A stretch of 64,000 bases of DNA from Gari tellinella (Eukaryota; Mollusca; Bivalvia; Cardiida; Psammobiidae). This document shows, piece by piece, positions 11,101 to 19,200 of the stretch (position 1 is its first letter; each line of letters starts with the position of its first letter). The notes under the pieces were generated by a model. It did not search any database. It worked only from the letters and a program-made list of their open reading frames with translations, and was not told the DNA's origin. Made by a program: the position numbers and the translations under genes. The stretch is taken from contig OV277867.1 of the NCBI GenBank assembly GCA_922989275.2, positions 40,414,070 to 40,478,069 on the forward strand, in the 5' to 3' direction.

Positions 11101-14100
11101 TTTATCCAAATTTATTTTTTCCATATTTTAGCAGATGGTTAGGTTAAAGCAGGCTGAAAGAAAAGCAGAATGCGCCTGAAGGCTCATTCTGCTTTACTTT
11201 CAACCTGCTTTAAGCGGAGAGCTATCTTTGAAACTTGAAATAGGCTATGGAATAATGGGTTAACTACAACAAGCAGTACTGTACTCACTGTAAAGAGCAG
11301 GCATCTGTTTTCCTGGCACGCCCCGCAGCACCCAATACAGCCCATCAGAATGATGAGCCCTCCTGTAGCTATCAGTATGTAGGTTGTGACTGGGAACATG
11401 TTACCTCCCAGTAGACTAACAAACGTGTGACGAGCTATCACTATGTACAGACCCACTCCGAGGAATGTTAGACCCGAGACCTGAAAATATAAGTAACATC
11501 AGAATGATGAGTCCTCCTGTAGCTATTAGTATGTAGGTTGTGACTGGGAACATGTTACCTCCCAGTAGACTAACAAACGTGTGACGAGCTATCACTTTGT
11601 ACAGACCCACTCCGAGGAATGTAAGACCCGAGACCTGAAAATATAAGTAACATCAGAATGATGAGTCCTCCTGTAGCTATTAGTATGTAGGTTGTGACTG
11701 GGAACATGTTACCTCCTAATAGACTAACAAATGTGTGACGAGCTATCACTATGTACAGACCCACTCCGAGGAATGTAAGACCCCAGACCTGAAAATTAAT
11801 ATAGGCAAGTCAATGAAACAACTTGGAGAGGAATTACATAGGCTTTATCTGTTGTCCAATCATTTTCTCTGAATATACTGTTTAAACTAATGAAATGAAA
11901 AAACTTCCAACTGCAAGCTTGCACAAGTTGCCAAAAGGTTTCAACTGCAAGCTTGTGCAAGCTTGCCACAAGGTTCAATCAGAAAGCTGGCACAAGTTTG
12001 CCAAAAGGTTCCAACTGCGAGCTTGCCGCAAGGTTCAAACTTCAAGCTCGCACAAGTTCCAATTGCAAGCTTGCAGAGACTTGCCAAAACGTTCTAACTG
12101 CAAGCTGGCACAAGCTTATGCACATTCTGCTTTCAACTGCAAACTTGCAAAGTTGCATAAGGTTTTGAAAGCTTGCTACACAAGGTTCCAATTGCAAGCT
12201 TGTGCAAACTTACTACAATGTTCTAACTGCAAGCTTGCAGAAGCTTTCTGCAAGGTCCTAACGGCAAGCTTGCAAAAACTGGCCACAATTAAGGTTTGTG
12301 AACAAGTATACCACAAGGTTCCACCTGCAAGCTTGCATATGTTGCCACAAGGTAGAGGGGTTTTAATGAAACCATATGCAAGTTTTCAGTTGGAAGCAGA
12401 AAGTAGAAAGTGCCTAAGATCTTGTGCCAGCTTGTAGTTTGAACCTTGTGGCCAGCTTGTGAAAGCTTGTAGTTGGAACCTTGTGGCTAGTTTGTGGAAG
12501 CTTGCAGTAAGAACCTTCTGCAAGCTTGCAGTTAGAACATTGTTGCAAGCTTCTTAAATTAGCAGTTGGAACCTTGTGACATTTGACTTGTGCAAGTTTG
12601 CCATTTGAACCTTGTGGTGAGCTTGTCACAAGGTTCAAACTGTAAGCTTTCACAAGCTTGCCACAAAGTTCCCACTGCAAGCTTGCACAACAAGCTCACC
12701 ACAAGGTTTAAACTATATGCTGGCACAAGCTTGCCACAAGGTTCCAACTACAAGCTTGCACATTAGCTTGCCACAAAGTTCCAAGTACAAGCTTGCAAAA
12801 GCTTACCACAAAGTTCCAACTGCAAGCGGACAAGTTTGCCAAATGGTTTTTAATGCAAGCTTCCTGATAGCTTGCCACAAGGTTCCAACTGCAAGCTTGT
12901 ACAAGGCCTTAGGCACATTCTGCTTTACTTTCTAATGTTCCAAATGCAAGCTTGCACATTTTAGATTGCCACAAGGTTCCAACTACAAGCTTGCACATTA
13001 GCTTGCCACAAAGTTCCAAGTACAAGCTTGCAAAAGCTTGCCACAAAGTTCCAACTGCAAGTGGACAAGTTTGCCAAATGGTTTTAAATGCAAGCTTCCA
13101 TATAGCTTGCCACAAGGTTCCAACTGCAAGCTTGCACAAGGCCTTAGGCACATTCTGCTTTACTTTCTGTTTCAACCAGCATTAAGCTTCTATCTGCCAG
13201 GACATAGGAACCATTTCTTATGATGAATATATATTTATGACTGTAAAAAATGGAATTATTTTCTTCAGTGGTGGAACAAATAAGAGGTGTAAAAAAAGGC
13301 ATGGTGTAATGGGTTAATTCAGATTTGATTTGATTTGTTTTTGATTTTATGTCGCTTTCAACAGTATTTCAGTCATATCGCGACTTCCAGTTCATTACAG
13401 GTGGAGGAAGACCCCAGAAGTCCTTTATGCACTGTTTTAGGCACAAATTGGCAACTGGGTAGAACCACCGACCTTCCGCAAGCCAGCTGGAAGGCTTCCC
13501 CACATGAAAAATCCGAACGACCCTACTGGGATTCGAACTCACAGCGGTGAGGAGCTTAGTGATGTAAGTCACAGTGACTATACCACTAGGCCACGGAGGC
13601 CCCCGGGTTAATTCAGAATCTACTGTCATTATAACCCATTACCCCATAGCTTGATTCAAGTTTAGAAAACAGGTTACTGCATAAAGCAGGTTGAAAGTAA
13701 AGCAGAATGCGCCTTAAGGCGCATTCTGCTTTACTTTCAGCCTGCTTTAAGCTTCTATCTACAGGGATATGGAAAATATTTCTTAATGCACATATTCATA
13801 ATTGTGTAAGTTGGAACTATTTTCCTCAATGGATGAATAAACTAGAGGCGTTTTTATGGGGCAATGGGTTAACCCAATACACCGTGCCTGATTATGATGC
13901 ACACTCCCTTACAAGACATGAAGGTATGACACAAAACAGGAACAGAAATCAGCATCTCATGTCAGAAGGAAATTATCTGAGTGATTCATCATTACAAGCT
14001 CAGCCCTTTTCCCTCATAAAAAAAGTCCTTTATTTCCTTATAATTCCTATACTTGTTCTTCATAAAAAAGCTTTTTTTTCATGAGTCCACCTTTATCATG

Positions 14101-17100
14101 ATACTTGTTCTTCATCAAAAGCTTTTTTTTCATGAGTCCACCTTTATCATGATAAAGAACTACATTTATAGGAAAAATTTCCAAAAAAAATGATGAAAGT
14201 AAAGCAGAACTTAAAAAGCCTCAAATAAGGGAGTGTCTAGACTACTTTACTAAATCAGTATGTTTTAGGCAACCACTGGATCATAGCTAGGGTCAGAACC
14301 GTGTGGACCTGTAACAAGATTTCTGCTAAACAAAAAGAAAACTAATGAGACTACAGTCAAACTTCAATATATCAAACTCGCTTAACCCTTTGAACCCTGG
14401 TCCCGCATATAGGTGTCCTTTTCAAACAATGCATGTGAATAGTAAAATTGTCCAGTGCAAACAGTGAAGACCCAGATCAGAGGGCTCCGAAAGGAGCCCT
14501 CTGATCAGGGTCTTCACTGTTTGTCATAAAGCCAAACATTGACAAAAACAATCCTTAAAAGTCTGAAATGGACTAGACTAAAATGGAAACTGGAATTGTC
14601 CATTTAAAGTTTCATGGAGGAAAGAGTTAAGTCGAACCAACTAGTATTTCTACAGCTGAATTTCATAATTTTTAACTTGCTTAGTTTGAACATATCCGTA
14701 AATCAAAACATGGCTTAGATAGTGAGGTTTGACTGTATATCTTAATAAGCATTCATCTTGTCATTCACTTTTTACCCTAAAACAATGGATAAAGTCCTAC
14801 AATTACAACTACCCAAGAGAATGCTTAGGTTCAGCATGTTGAGGGCAGGTGGCTGCTTAACCCATTACTCCATAAATACACCTTTTCATGCCTTTAATTT
14901 ATTATTCCACTGAAGAAAATAGTTCCAATTTATACAATCATGAACATGCACTAAAAGAAAAAGTTTTCATATCCTAGCAGATGGCAGACTGAAAGTTAAT
15001 CAGAAAGCACCCTTGAGGCACATTTTGCTTTACTTTCAGTCTGCTTTAAGTGGTCACCTGTCTATAAAATTTGGAACATGATATGGTGTAATGGGTTAAA
15101 GCTTGGACAAAAGAACAGCTTTCTGTTTTACTTTTAGTCATGGTTTAAACACTAACTGCTACATGCCTTAATAAACATCATTGTGTTTAGCAGACATTGT
15201 AGTAACAAGGTTTTACTGTACCTGACTGGAGTATGAGAATTGGGGAAACATGATATGGGTGTACCTGATGCATTAGCAAGGATAAAAATTATCAATGCCA
15301 TTAGACAGACATGAAAAACTTCTCAATTCATGAGCTAAAGCTCACACCCATTTTACGTAGGCTTGTCTAACAGTTGCTACACGCTACTGTTACACATGAA
15401 ATAATATCTTAATGATTGCAAAAAGTGACATTAACCCTTAGCCTGCCACTCACAACTATAGCTCCATATGCAAACAGCTTGGATCCGGATGAGACGCCGA
15501 GTAACTCGGCGTCTCATCCGGATCCAAGCTTTTTGACACTCGGACAACATTTTCAGCAATTTTGAGCAACTTTGAAGCACTTTGAAACTTGAAGCAGACG
15601 AGAAATATAGCAGACGACAATTTATTTGGCGGGCTAAGGGTTAATTTATATGAACACTTTCCCCAATATCAGTGCCTTTTAGAGTATTTAATTGATTCCC
15701 TTACTGAAGGAAATAGTTCGATTTTATACAGTCATTAACCCTTAGCCTGCCATTCACGACTATAGCTCCATATGCAAACAGCTTGGATCCGGATGAGACG
15801 CCGAGTAACTCGCGTCTCATCTGGATCCAAGCTGTTTGATACTCGGACAACATTTTCAGCAATTTTGAGCAACTTTGAAACTTGAAGCAGACGAGAAATA
15901 TAGCAGACGACAATTTATGTGGCGGGCTAAGGGTTAATGTGTATCATAAGAAATATTTATTTATTCAAGCAGATGGTAGCTTAAAGAAGAATGCACCTTA
16001 AGGCACAGTGACACTCTGCTTTACCTTAAGCCTGCTTTAACCTATTATCTGCTAGAATATAGAAAATATTTCTATTGATACATAATCATGATGGTATAAA
16101 TTTGAACTACATTTTGTATTTTCATCAGCATTTGGGAGAATAAGTTAAATGCGTTAAAATGTGTATCTACGGAGTAAAAAATTAAAGAAAACATATTTCA
16201 TTTCTCAAATTTAGAATGTATGCCATTTGACTGAAGAAATATTTATGTGTGTCAAGCAGATGACATCAGGTTCCAAACTGTATGCAAATACCAGTGCACT
16301 AGGAGTAATGACATGATGGAAAGCATGTTGAACTCTGTGCATACCCTTTATTATGAAATATGGAATGTTAAATATGACATTTCTACAACAAATATTTGTG
16401 GCCCTGACATTGTAAACGATAAATATCAAATTCACATTGAAGATTTAACATAAAGATAACTTCAATGAAACCATGCTTGGCAGTTTTGTGGTTTTGCATG
16501 CAGTGTTTTATTTCAATAAACTTTCAGCTACATGTAAGTGAGCAAGAAGTTATTCTTACAGCGAATGCGATGCAATAAAATGGATAAAATTACAGATCTT
16601 AGAAAATTTCCCTAATCTTTTTGTATCTGAGTGACAAACAGTTTGGAGCCTGATCAGATGCCAGGTTACCTGGCATCTGATCTGGCTCCAAACTGTTTGC
16701 AAAGGGAACAATACTGTATTGTTTTAGCACAAATGAGCTTATTGGGAAAGAATAACTTCTCCACAGTACTAGAGGTGATAAAGTGTAGCAAATGCACCAC
16801 TGTCTACTGACAATACTACTACTACAGGAAAACTAAACATTGTCAGTCTTACAAGCAAGTGACATTTTAAATGCCATTTGCATAATATGAAAAATTATGG
16901 AAAGTTTCCTTTGAGGGATATTTATTTATCCTGCATTAAACAGTCACCTGTTTCTAAATGACTCATTCACAACCATATATTTTGGGAGCTTAATCTGTAT
17001 ACAATGTAAATTACCTTTGGTTCATCACTTAACCCTTTGAACCCTAGTCCTGCATATAGGCGTCCTTTTCAAACAGTGTATATGTGAATAGTACACTTGT

Positions 17101-17859
17101 CCTGTGCAAACAGTGAAGACCCAGATCAGAGGGCTCCGAAAGGAGCCCTCTGATCAGGGTCTTCACTGTTTGTCATAAAGCCAAACATTGACAAAAACAA
17201 TCCTTAAAAGTCAGAAATGGACTGGACTAAAATGGAAACTGGAATTGTTCATTTAAAGTTTCAGGGAGGAAAGATCTCGAGTTAAATACAATCTGTTTCA
17301 AAGGTCTTAACCCATTGAACCCTAGTGACAAGAACACTGTCTTGATATATACAAACAGTATACCTGTGAATGAGTAAATCTAATAATTGTCAATTTAAGA
17401 GGAAGCAGACACACACATGGTATCAAAGCATTGTACAATAGAAACTCATTCTTTGTTGGATAAATTTGGCACTAAAAGCACATACCATGTGGAGAAGACA
17501 ACTTTCTTTCCATATAACTGTATATGCTAACTCTATTATTTCCATTGCAAACAGTTTGGAGTCAGATCAGACACCCCAGTAACCCAGTGTCTGATCAGGC
17601 TTCAAACCTTTTGCCACTCATATCAATAGGGATCATCAAAAAGTTTCTAGAACATGTCATTTTAATGCATTGCCTTTGTGTTTCGTTTGCAAATAAACAG
17701 TTAAGATTAATGGCTATATAAGGTTAAAAAGCTACTTACCCAGAACACAAAATTGAACACATAGATGACATTCCGGAGGAAAGTTTTTCCACAATAGTCC
17801 GGGTTCTTGCGACGATTTTTTGCCGGACTTGCCGCTGGATTGCTCCCATTTTGATTCAT
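5110..17859 (-). CDS. Tetraspanin, CD151/TSPAN11-like, seven coding exons
   Basis: Four-pass membrane scaffold protein of tetraspanin-enriched microdomains; CD151 relatives associate with laminin-binding integrins (family knowledge). I assembled seven exons by hand with AG/GT borders: 17740-17859, 11289-11480, 10344-10418, 9311-9409, 8079-8234, 6102-6185, 5110-5175. Every intron is phase 0 and the product is 263 residues, normal for the family. TM1 is about residues 31-55, TM2 73-92, TM3 105-127, TM4 226-250. The large loop has CCG at 165-167, PDSCC at 191-195, then C202 and C216: the six-cysteine pattern. Juxtamembrane cysteines (C23, the CIGCC stretch after TM2, the final CC) are candidate palmitoylation sites. 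N139-H-T and N185-E-T are sequons in the loop. The CCG...QDW and PDSCC...RRDHPSNI stretches resemble CD151. The second coding exon has two broken extra copies. Very confident of family, less of orthology. Confidence 0.95.
5234..5429. mobile_element. TA-flanked MITE, family E
   Basis: TACAGTCAAACTTCTATATC at the left and the inverted GATATTGAAGTTTACTGTA at the right. The TA plus CAGTC ends resemble pogo/Tigger-type Tc1-mariner termini. The central inverted repeat is about TTTCAAAGTTAAAA/TTTTAACTTTGAAA. Confidence 0.7.
5482..5575. repeat. C-type palindrome without shell
   Basis: AGCTTAAAGAAAGATGAAAG arms around the tip GAAAGCTCCAATAGGAGCTTTC; no outer TIR found. Confidence 0.55.
5671..5935. 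mobile_element. A-type palindrome interrupted by a family G element
   Basis: Arms CAAACAGTATAGACC and GGTCTATACTATTTG face each other but are split by 193 bp. Removing 5707-5899 and one copy of CTTTAG restores the tip GGGTTCCTTTAGGAACCC. Confidence 0.8.
5707..5899. mobile_element. Family G MITE with 6-bp target duplication
   Basis: Ends CAGGGCTCCAGATAAG and CTTATCTGGTGCTCTG; flanked by CTTTAG at 5701-5706 and 5900-5905. Centre is a long palindrome around GAATCGTCTCGAAGAGACGA. CAGGG-type ends are hAT-like, but hAT duplications are usually 8 bp. Second copy at 25534-25736. Confidence 0.75.
6102..6185 (-). CDS. Tetraspanin coding exon 6 (end of loop, TM4)
   Basis: 28 codons, phase 0, acceptor ATCACCAG, donor GTGAGC. 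Supplies the sixth loop cysteine (GC at the exon start) and most of TM4 (ESLILIGGIALGFCCIQ). Confidence 0.92.
6252..6458. mobile_element. Family C MITE in tetraspanin intron
   Basis: CAGTAAAACCTCTGTATAAC to GATTTTATGTGG-type right side ending GAGAGGTTTTACT. Strong central palindrome about 6314-6405 with the tip GAAAGCTCCTTTAGGAGCTTTC. Confidence 0.75.
7464..7714. mobile_element. Family B MITE in tetraspanin intron
   Basis: CCCATTAACCTATAGCCTG at the left, GGAGTAAAGGGTTAA at the right; imperfect central palindrome CTTAAAGCTGGTTGAAAG. Confidence 0.65.
7797..8022. repeat. 60-bp tandem repeat headed by an inverted copy
   Basis: Units of TGACCAATCAAATGCTTGAG plus AAC/AATCTCAGACTCAACTC occur three times in tandem after one inverted unit (7797-7849). 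A lone related unit is at about 7005-7055. Each unit carries a CCAAT pentamer. It lies in the tetraspanin intron just downstream of exon 5. Confidence 0.75.
8079..8234 (-). CDS. Tetraspanin coding exon 5 (CCG and PDSCC region)
   Basis: 52 codons, phase 0, acceptor TTTCTAG, donor GTAAG. Begins FKCCGSESFQDWKRSKW and contains VPDSCC and a further Cys before RRDHPSNIHY. These are the disulfide-forming and variable segments of the large loop. Confidence 0.95.
8266..8467. mobile_element. Family B MITE, palindrome deleted
   Basis: TTAACCCGTTACCCCATAG to GGGGGTAATGGGTTAA. Only one half of the core remains (CATTCTGCTTTACTTTCAAA). Confidence 0.7.
8548..8783. mobile_element. Family H MITE
   Basis: Ends GACCGTCTTACAAAAC and GTTTTGTAAGACGGGCC are inverted repeats. 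The centre (about 8615-8700) is a palindrome with ATCCTGTCTTGTGACATCTC arms and an ATCATCTTTTCAAGATGAT tip. Confidence 0.65.
8950..9006. repeat. Short A-type palindrome
   Basis: AACAGTACAGACTCAGATCA arm with the tip ACAGCTCCTATTGGAGCTGT; right arm truncated. Confidence 0.55.
9099..9298. mobile_element. Family C MITE in tetraspanin intron
   Basis: ATACTGTAAAAAATCTCTAT to ATAGAGGGGTTTTACTGA with a shortened core. Its right end lies 12 bp from tetraspanin exon 4. Confidence 0.65.
9311..9409 (-). CDS. Tetraspanin coding exon 4 (start of large loop)
   Basis: 33 codons, phase 0, acceptor TTGCAG, donor GTATG. Encodes the first helical part of the large extracellular loop, including the sequon NHT, and ends NAIDDMQLE just before the CCG exon, as in CD151 relatives. 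Confidence 0.93.
9567..9660. mobile_element. Truncated family B MITE
   Basis: TTAACCCAATATCCCATAAC end and AAAGCAGGTTCCAACCTGCTTT collapsed palindrome (tip lost). Confidence 0.55.
9992..10050. repeat. Degenerate D-type palindrome
   Basis: AGTTTGGATTTTGATCAGA ... TCTGATCAGGATCCAAACTGT. Confidence 0.55.
10170..10322. mobile_element. Partial family A MITE with intact palindrome
   Basis: The palindrome 10211-10277 has the tip GGGCTCCTATAGGAGCCC. The right flank TTTAAACAGGTCCATGGTGT matches the inner left flank of the element at 67-309 in inverse orientation. It ends 22 bp from tetraspanin exon 3. Confidence 0.6.
10344..10418 (-). CDS. Tetraspanin coding exon 3 (TM3)
   Basis: 25 codons, phase 0, acceptor TATTTCAG and donor GTAAG. 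The product YAFFLMLIFLLEAVAGVLAY plus MYNGV is TM3; the Glu within the helix is typical of tetraspanins. Confidence 0.93.
10481..10686. mobile_element. Family C MITE, near complete
   Basis: CAGTAAAACCTCTCTATTAC and its inverse at the ends; palindrome with the tip GAAAGCTCCTACAGGAGCTTTC. Good type copy of the family. Confidence 0.8.
10795..11002. mobile_element. Family I MITE
   Basis: TTAAACCCTTTACCCCATAA to AGAAAAGGGTTCAAC with a C-like core half. Confidence 0.55.
11011..11263. mobile_element. Family B MITE beside tetraspanin exon 2
   Basis: TTAACCCATAACGACATAAT to GGAATAATGGGTTAA; core GGTTAAAGCAGGCTGAAAG with the tip GCGCCTGAAGGCTC. Confidence 0.75.
11289..11480 (-). CDS. Tetraspanin coding exon 2 (rest of TM1, small loop, TM2)
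   Basis: 64 codons in phase 0 between ATTTTCAG and GTGAGT. It encodes VSGLTFLGVGLYIV, the small loop with RHTFVSLLGGNMFPV, TM2 and the CIGCCGACQENRCLLFT inner loop. It is the only one of three tandem copies that keeps the 3' part of the exon and a donor site. A TTAA-flanked MITE ends 26 bp beyond its donor side (11011-11263). Confidence 0.93.
11497..11788 (-). pseudogene. Two tandem partial copies of tetraspanin exon 2
   Basis: Copies at 11497-11634 and 11651-11788 repeat the functional exon with an exact 154-bp period. Each keeps the branch/acceptor tract (ATTTTCAG) and the exon up to the ILM codons, but lacks the last 18 codons and the donor. After ILM the sequence runs straight into the next acceptor tract, then shifts frame to a stop. 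They therefore cannot be spliced through as whole exons, but they present two competing upstream acceptors. Confidence 0.9.
11897..13150. repeat. Minisatellite with orientation switches in tetraspanin intron 1
   Basis: Dozens of 25-33 bp units around GGTTCCAACTGCAAGCTTGC and ACAAGCTTGCCACAA. The decamer palindrome GCAAGCTTGC recurs throughout. Orientation is forward at about 11897-12360, reversed at 12420-12620, forward again to 13150. A 205-bp stretch is itself repeated with a 235-bp offset (about 12731-12935 and 12966-13170). Open frames here (CKLAVGTLWQ-like) are repeat translations, not genes. Confidence 0.85.
13147..13317. mobile_element. Right half of a family B MITE fused to the minisatellite
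   Basis: TTAGGCACATTCTGCTTTAC ... GGTGTAATGGGTTAA is the right half of B. The missing left half is replaced by minisatellite, whose units also contain pieces of the same core (GGCACATTCTGCTTTACTTT). Confidence 0.6.
13322..13606 (-). mobile_element. tRNA-derived SINE, copy 1
   Basis: On the minus strand a tRNA-like head gives GTGGCCTAGTGGTATAGTC (box A type) and GAGTTCGAATCCCAGTAGG (box B type), followed by a body with TCGCGATATGACTGAAATAC and an AATCAAATCAAATC tail. Two further copies are at 52899-53176 and 58308-58585. Confidence 0.8.
13629..13872. mobile_element. Family B MITE with full palindrome
   Basis: ATAACCCATTACCCCATAGC to GGGGCAATGGGTTAA; palindrome 13682-13751 with the tip GCGCCTTAAGGCGC. 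Confidence 0.8.
14040..14155. repeat. Short tandem duplication
   Basis: The stretch ACTTGTTCTTCAT...AAAGCTTTTTTTTCATGAG, then TCCACCTTTATCATGAT, occurs twice about 56 bp apart. Confidence 0.6.
14352..14737. mobile_element. Family E MITE split by a family A MITE
   Basis: Outer ends TACAGTCAAACTTCAATATA and GGTTTGACTGTA. The family A element at 14382-14630 interrupts it at a TTAA. Confidence 0.8.
14382..14630. mobile_element. Family A MITE nested with TTAA duplication
   Basis: TTAACCCTTTGAACCCTGG to GGAGGAAAGAGTTAA. Flanks read CTCGC-TTAA and TTAA-GTCGAACC, which join to the E-family sequence when the insert and one TTAA are removed. Palindrome 14460-14523 with the tip GGGCTCCGAAAGGAGCCC. Confidence 0.85.
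14800..15220. mobile_element. Degenerate family C MITE hosting a B insertion
   Basis: Right end AGTAACAAGGTTTTACTGTA; left end weak (near 14800). Core sequence GGTGGCTGC-TTAA and TTAA-AGCTTGG flanks the B element. Confidence 0.55.
14857..15099. mobile_element. Family B MITE nested in the C core
   Basis: TTAACCCATTACTCCATAAA to GGTGTAATGGGTTAA, placed in the TTAA of the CTTAAAG core, the same site as the nested copy at 2028. Confidence 0.75.
15431..15644. mobile_element. TTAA-flanked D-shell MITE, copy 1
   Basis: TTAACCCTTAGCCTGCCACT to GGCGGGCTAAGGGTTAA; palindrome 15471-15535 with arms GGATCCGGATGAGACGCCGAG around TAA. Confidence 0.85.
15650..16185. mobile_element. Family B-like MITE hosting a D-shell MITE
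   Basis: Left part CTTTCCCCAATATCAGTGCC, right part with AGAATATAGAAAATATTTC and a worn end; split at TTAA by the element at 15735-15937. Joining the flanks gives the CAGTCAT-TAATGTGTATCATAAG seen in other B copies. Confidence 0.6.
15735..15937. mobile_element. TTAA-flanked D-shell MITE, copy 2
   Basis: Nearly identical to the copy 300 bp to the left, so recent. The hairpin tip has lost two bases (GCCGAGTAACTCGCGTC), and 11 bp are missing from the AACTTTGAAGC stretch of copy 1. Confidence 0.85.
16570..16768. mobile_element. Family J MITE with D-type palindrome
   Basis: Right end GGGAAAGAATAACTTCTCC then ACAGTA. Palindrome 16635-16699 with the perfect stem GATGCCAGG-TTA-CCTGGCATC. Left end not clear. 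Confidence 0.6.
17029..17285. mobile_element. Family A MITE
   Basis: TTAACCCTTTGAACCCTAG to AGGAAAGATCTCGAGTTAA; palindrome 17107-17172 with the tip GGGCTCCGAAAGGAGCCC. A small insertion (TCTCGA) lies by the right end. Confidence 0.8.
17440..17720. mobile_element. Worn family J MITE with D-type palindrome, close to tetraspanin exon 1
   Basis: D-type palindrome about 17548-17613 (CAAACAGTTTGGAGTCAGAT arms) within flanks that resemble family J (TTATTTCCATTG at the same place as the copy at 20098). It reaches within 20-30 bp of the coding exon 1 donor. Confidence 0.5.
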
Positions 17860-17965
17860 GATGACTCTCTGTGTGTGACTTGCGTATCTAATAAGAATCT
17901 ACAGACACCACAGACTCTACATGAATGCAGCCAAGCTCTCCAATAGAAGTGTCTTTCTCAGGAGC
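17740..17965 (-). CDS. Tetraspanin coding exon 1 with 5' UTR
   Basis: Coding part 17740-17859 starts at ATG 17859 and reads MNQNGSNPAASPAKNRRKNP, then YCGKTFLRNVIYVFNFVFW, which opens TM1. The donor is GTAAG right after the TGG codon. Upstream a pyrimidine-rich TTTTTCAG acceptor places the exon start at 17965, so a non-coding exon and the promoter should lie further right; I could not locate them. Confidence 0.9.
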
Positions 17966-18070
17966 CTGAAAAACAGAAACAGTCAATATAGTTCTTGGCC
18001 TTGTTTCTCCATATGCACTGTAACAAATCACCTATTATCCATTACCTAATTTATACACCTCTTCACCCCT

Positions 18071-18328
18071 TTAACCCATAGCCTGTTTCAAGTACATGTA
18101 TAATGTATTCATTCCTCCAATGCAGAAAATACTTTTAAATTAAATACAGTCATGAACATTTATGATAACTCATAAGAAATATTTTCTATATCCTAGTAGA
18201 TGGTAGCCTAAAGCAGGCTGAAAGTAAAGCAGAATGTGCCTTTAGGCACATTCTGCTTTTACTTTCAACCTGCTTCAAGTGGTCACCTGTATTCAAAATT
18301 AGAAACAAAGTATGGGGTAAAGGGTTAA
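18071..18328. mobile_element. Family B MITE, 5' of tetraspanin
   Basis: TTAACCCATAGCCTGTTTC to TATGGGGTAAAGGGTTAA. Palindrome tip GTGCCTTTAGGCAC is a compensated variant of GCGCC...GGCGC. Confidence 0.75.
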
Positions 18329-18329
18329 A

Positions 18330-18800
18330 CAATAGTGTCAAATGCTATCATAATAATTCCTTTATGTAATCACTCAATGAAATTAGAACAGTTATAACAT
18401 TAGTTTTGTTTCCAGCCTGTAATTTTAAGTTGTATGTTAAATATTCTATTATATTCTGTTCCCATTGATAAAAAGTGTTGACTGTACAAATATTTGTTTA
18501 CTGGTACTCCAAAAACAGCTGGAAGCTACAAGATATATTGAATGATATGATCACTCAATTGTAGAGCATCTGAATATAAATATATCAATGACTCCTTGGA
18601 ACTAAGTGGCACACACATTGATTTCTGTCTTCACTGAACACATCTACGGTGTAATCAATGTTTCTACATGTGAATATTTGGATGAAAAGATGATAGATTT
18701 AAATATGTGCTCAGCTAGGAAGCTTAGGGCTATTATAGTTTGTCACACACTAATGTTCACCATAACCACACATGCTAAAATCTAATACCGGTAGATCTAA
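18330..18800. other. No recognisable feature
   Basis: AT-rich sequence upstream of the tetraspanin coding exon 1, in the region where a non-coding first exon or promoter might lie. I see no TATA box, CpG-rich stretch or palindromic element that I can support. Confidence 0.3.
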
Positions 18801-18824
18801 TTGCTACTGTAACTAACCCCCTGC

Positions 18825-18995
18825 AAAAAATTTCAAGAACAGTTCAAGAAATGTTCCTAAACTGTTCTGGAATTATGTTCTTGAACTGTGCTTAAACAGT
18901 TCAAGAACTGTTTAGGAACTGTTCTTGAACGTTAAATGAGACAAATTTTTAAGAACTTTTGTTCAAGAACAGTTCAAGAACCATTTAAATCTTCA
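18825..18995. repeat. Cluster of GTTCTTGAAC-type palindromes
   Basis: TTCAAGAACAGTTCAAGAA and variants with AACTGTTC spacers recur in both orientations about eight times in 170 bp. This makes a self-complementary block. Confidence 0.7.
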
Positions 18996-19003
18996 AAACA
19001 ATT

Positions 19004-19200
19004 TAACTGGAAATAGGCTATCGGGTAATGGGTTAATGAAAAACTTTGTGTATCTATATCCTAGCAGATTTTTGTAACTTAGAGCAGGCTGAAATTAAAG
19101 CAGAATTCGCCTGAAGGTGCATTGTGCTTTACTTTCAACCTGCTTAATAAAAGTCACCCATCTATAATACATGAAACTGGCTATGGGGTAATTGATTAAG
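19004..19200. mobile_element. Adjacent family B MITE fragments
   Basis: A right end (GGCTATCGGGTAATGGGTTAA) is followed by another B copy with core GAGCAGGCTGAAATTAAAG and right end GGCTATGGGGTAATTGATTAA. Confidence 0.5.

Noticed and set aside
11897..13150. CRISPR-like array
   Set aside because: Units are contiguous and variable with orientation switches, no unique spacers, and the sequence is eukaryotic.
11895..13185. Several overlapping open frames up to 180 codons (KLAVGTLWQ-, CKLAQACHKV-like)
   Set aside because: They are translations of a minisatellite on both strands; no start context, splice signals or domain.
13322..13606. tRNA gene with GTGGCCTAGTGGTATAGTC
   Set aside because: Three copies with a shared body and tail show that it is a SINE head.
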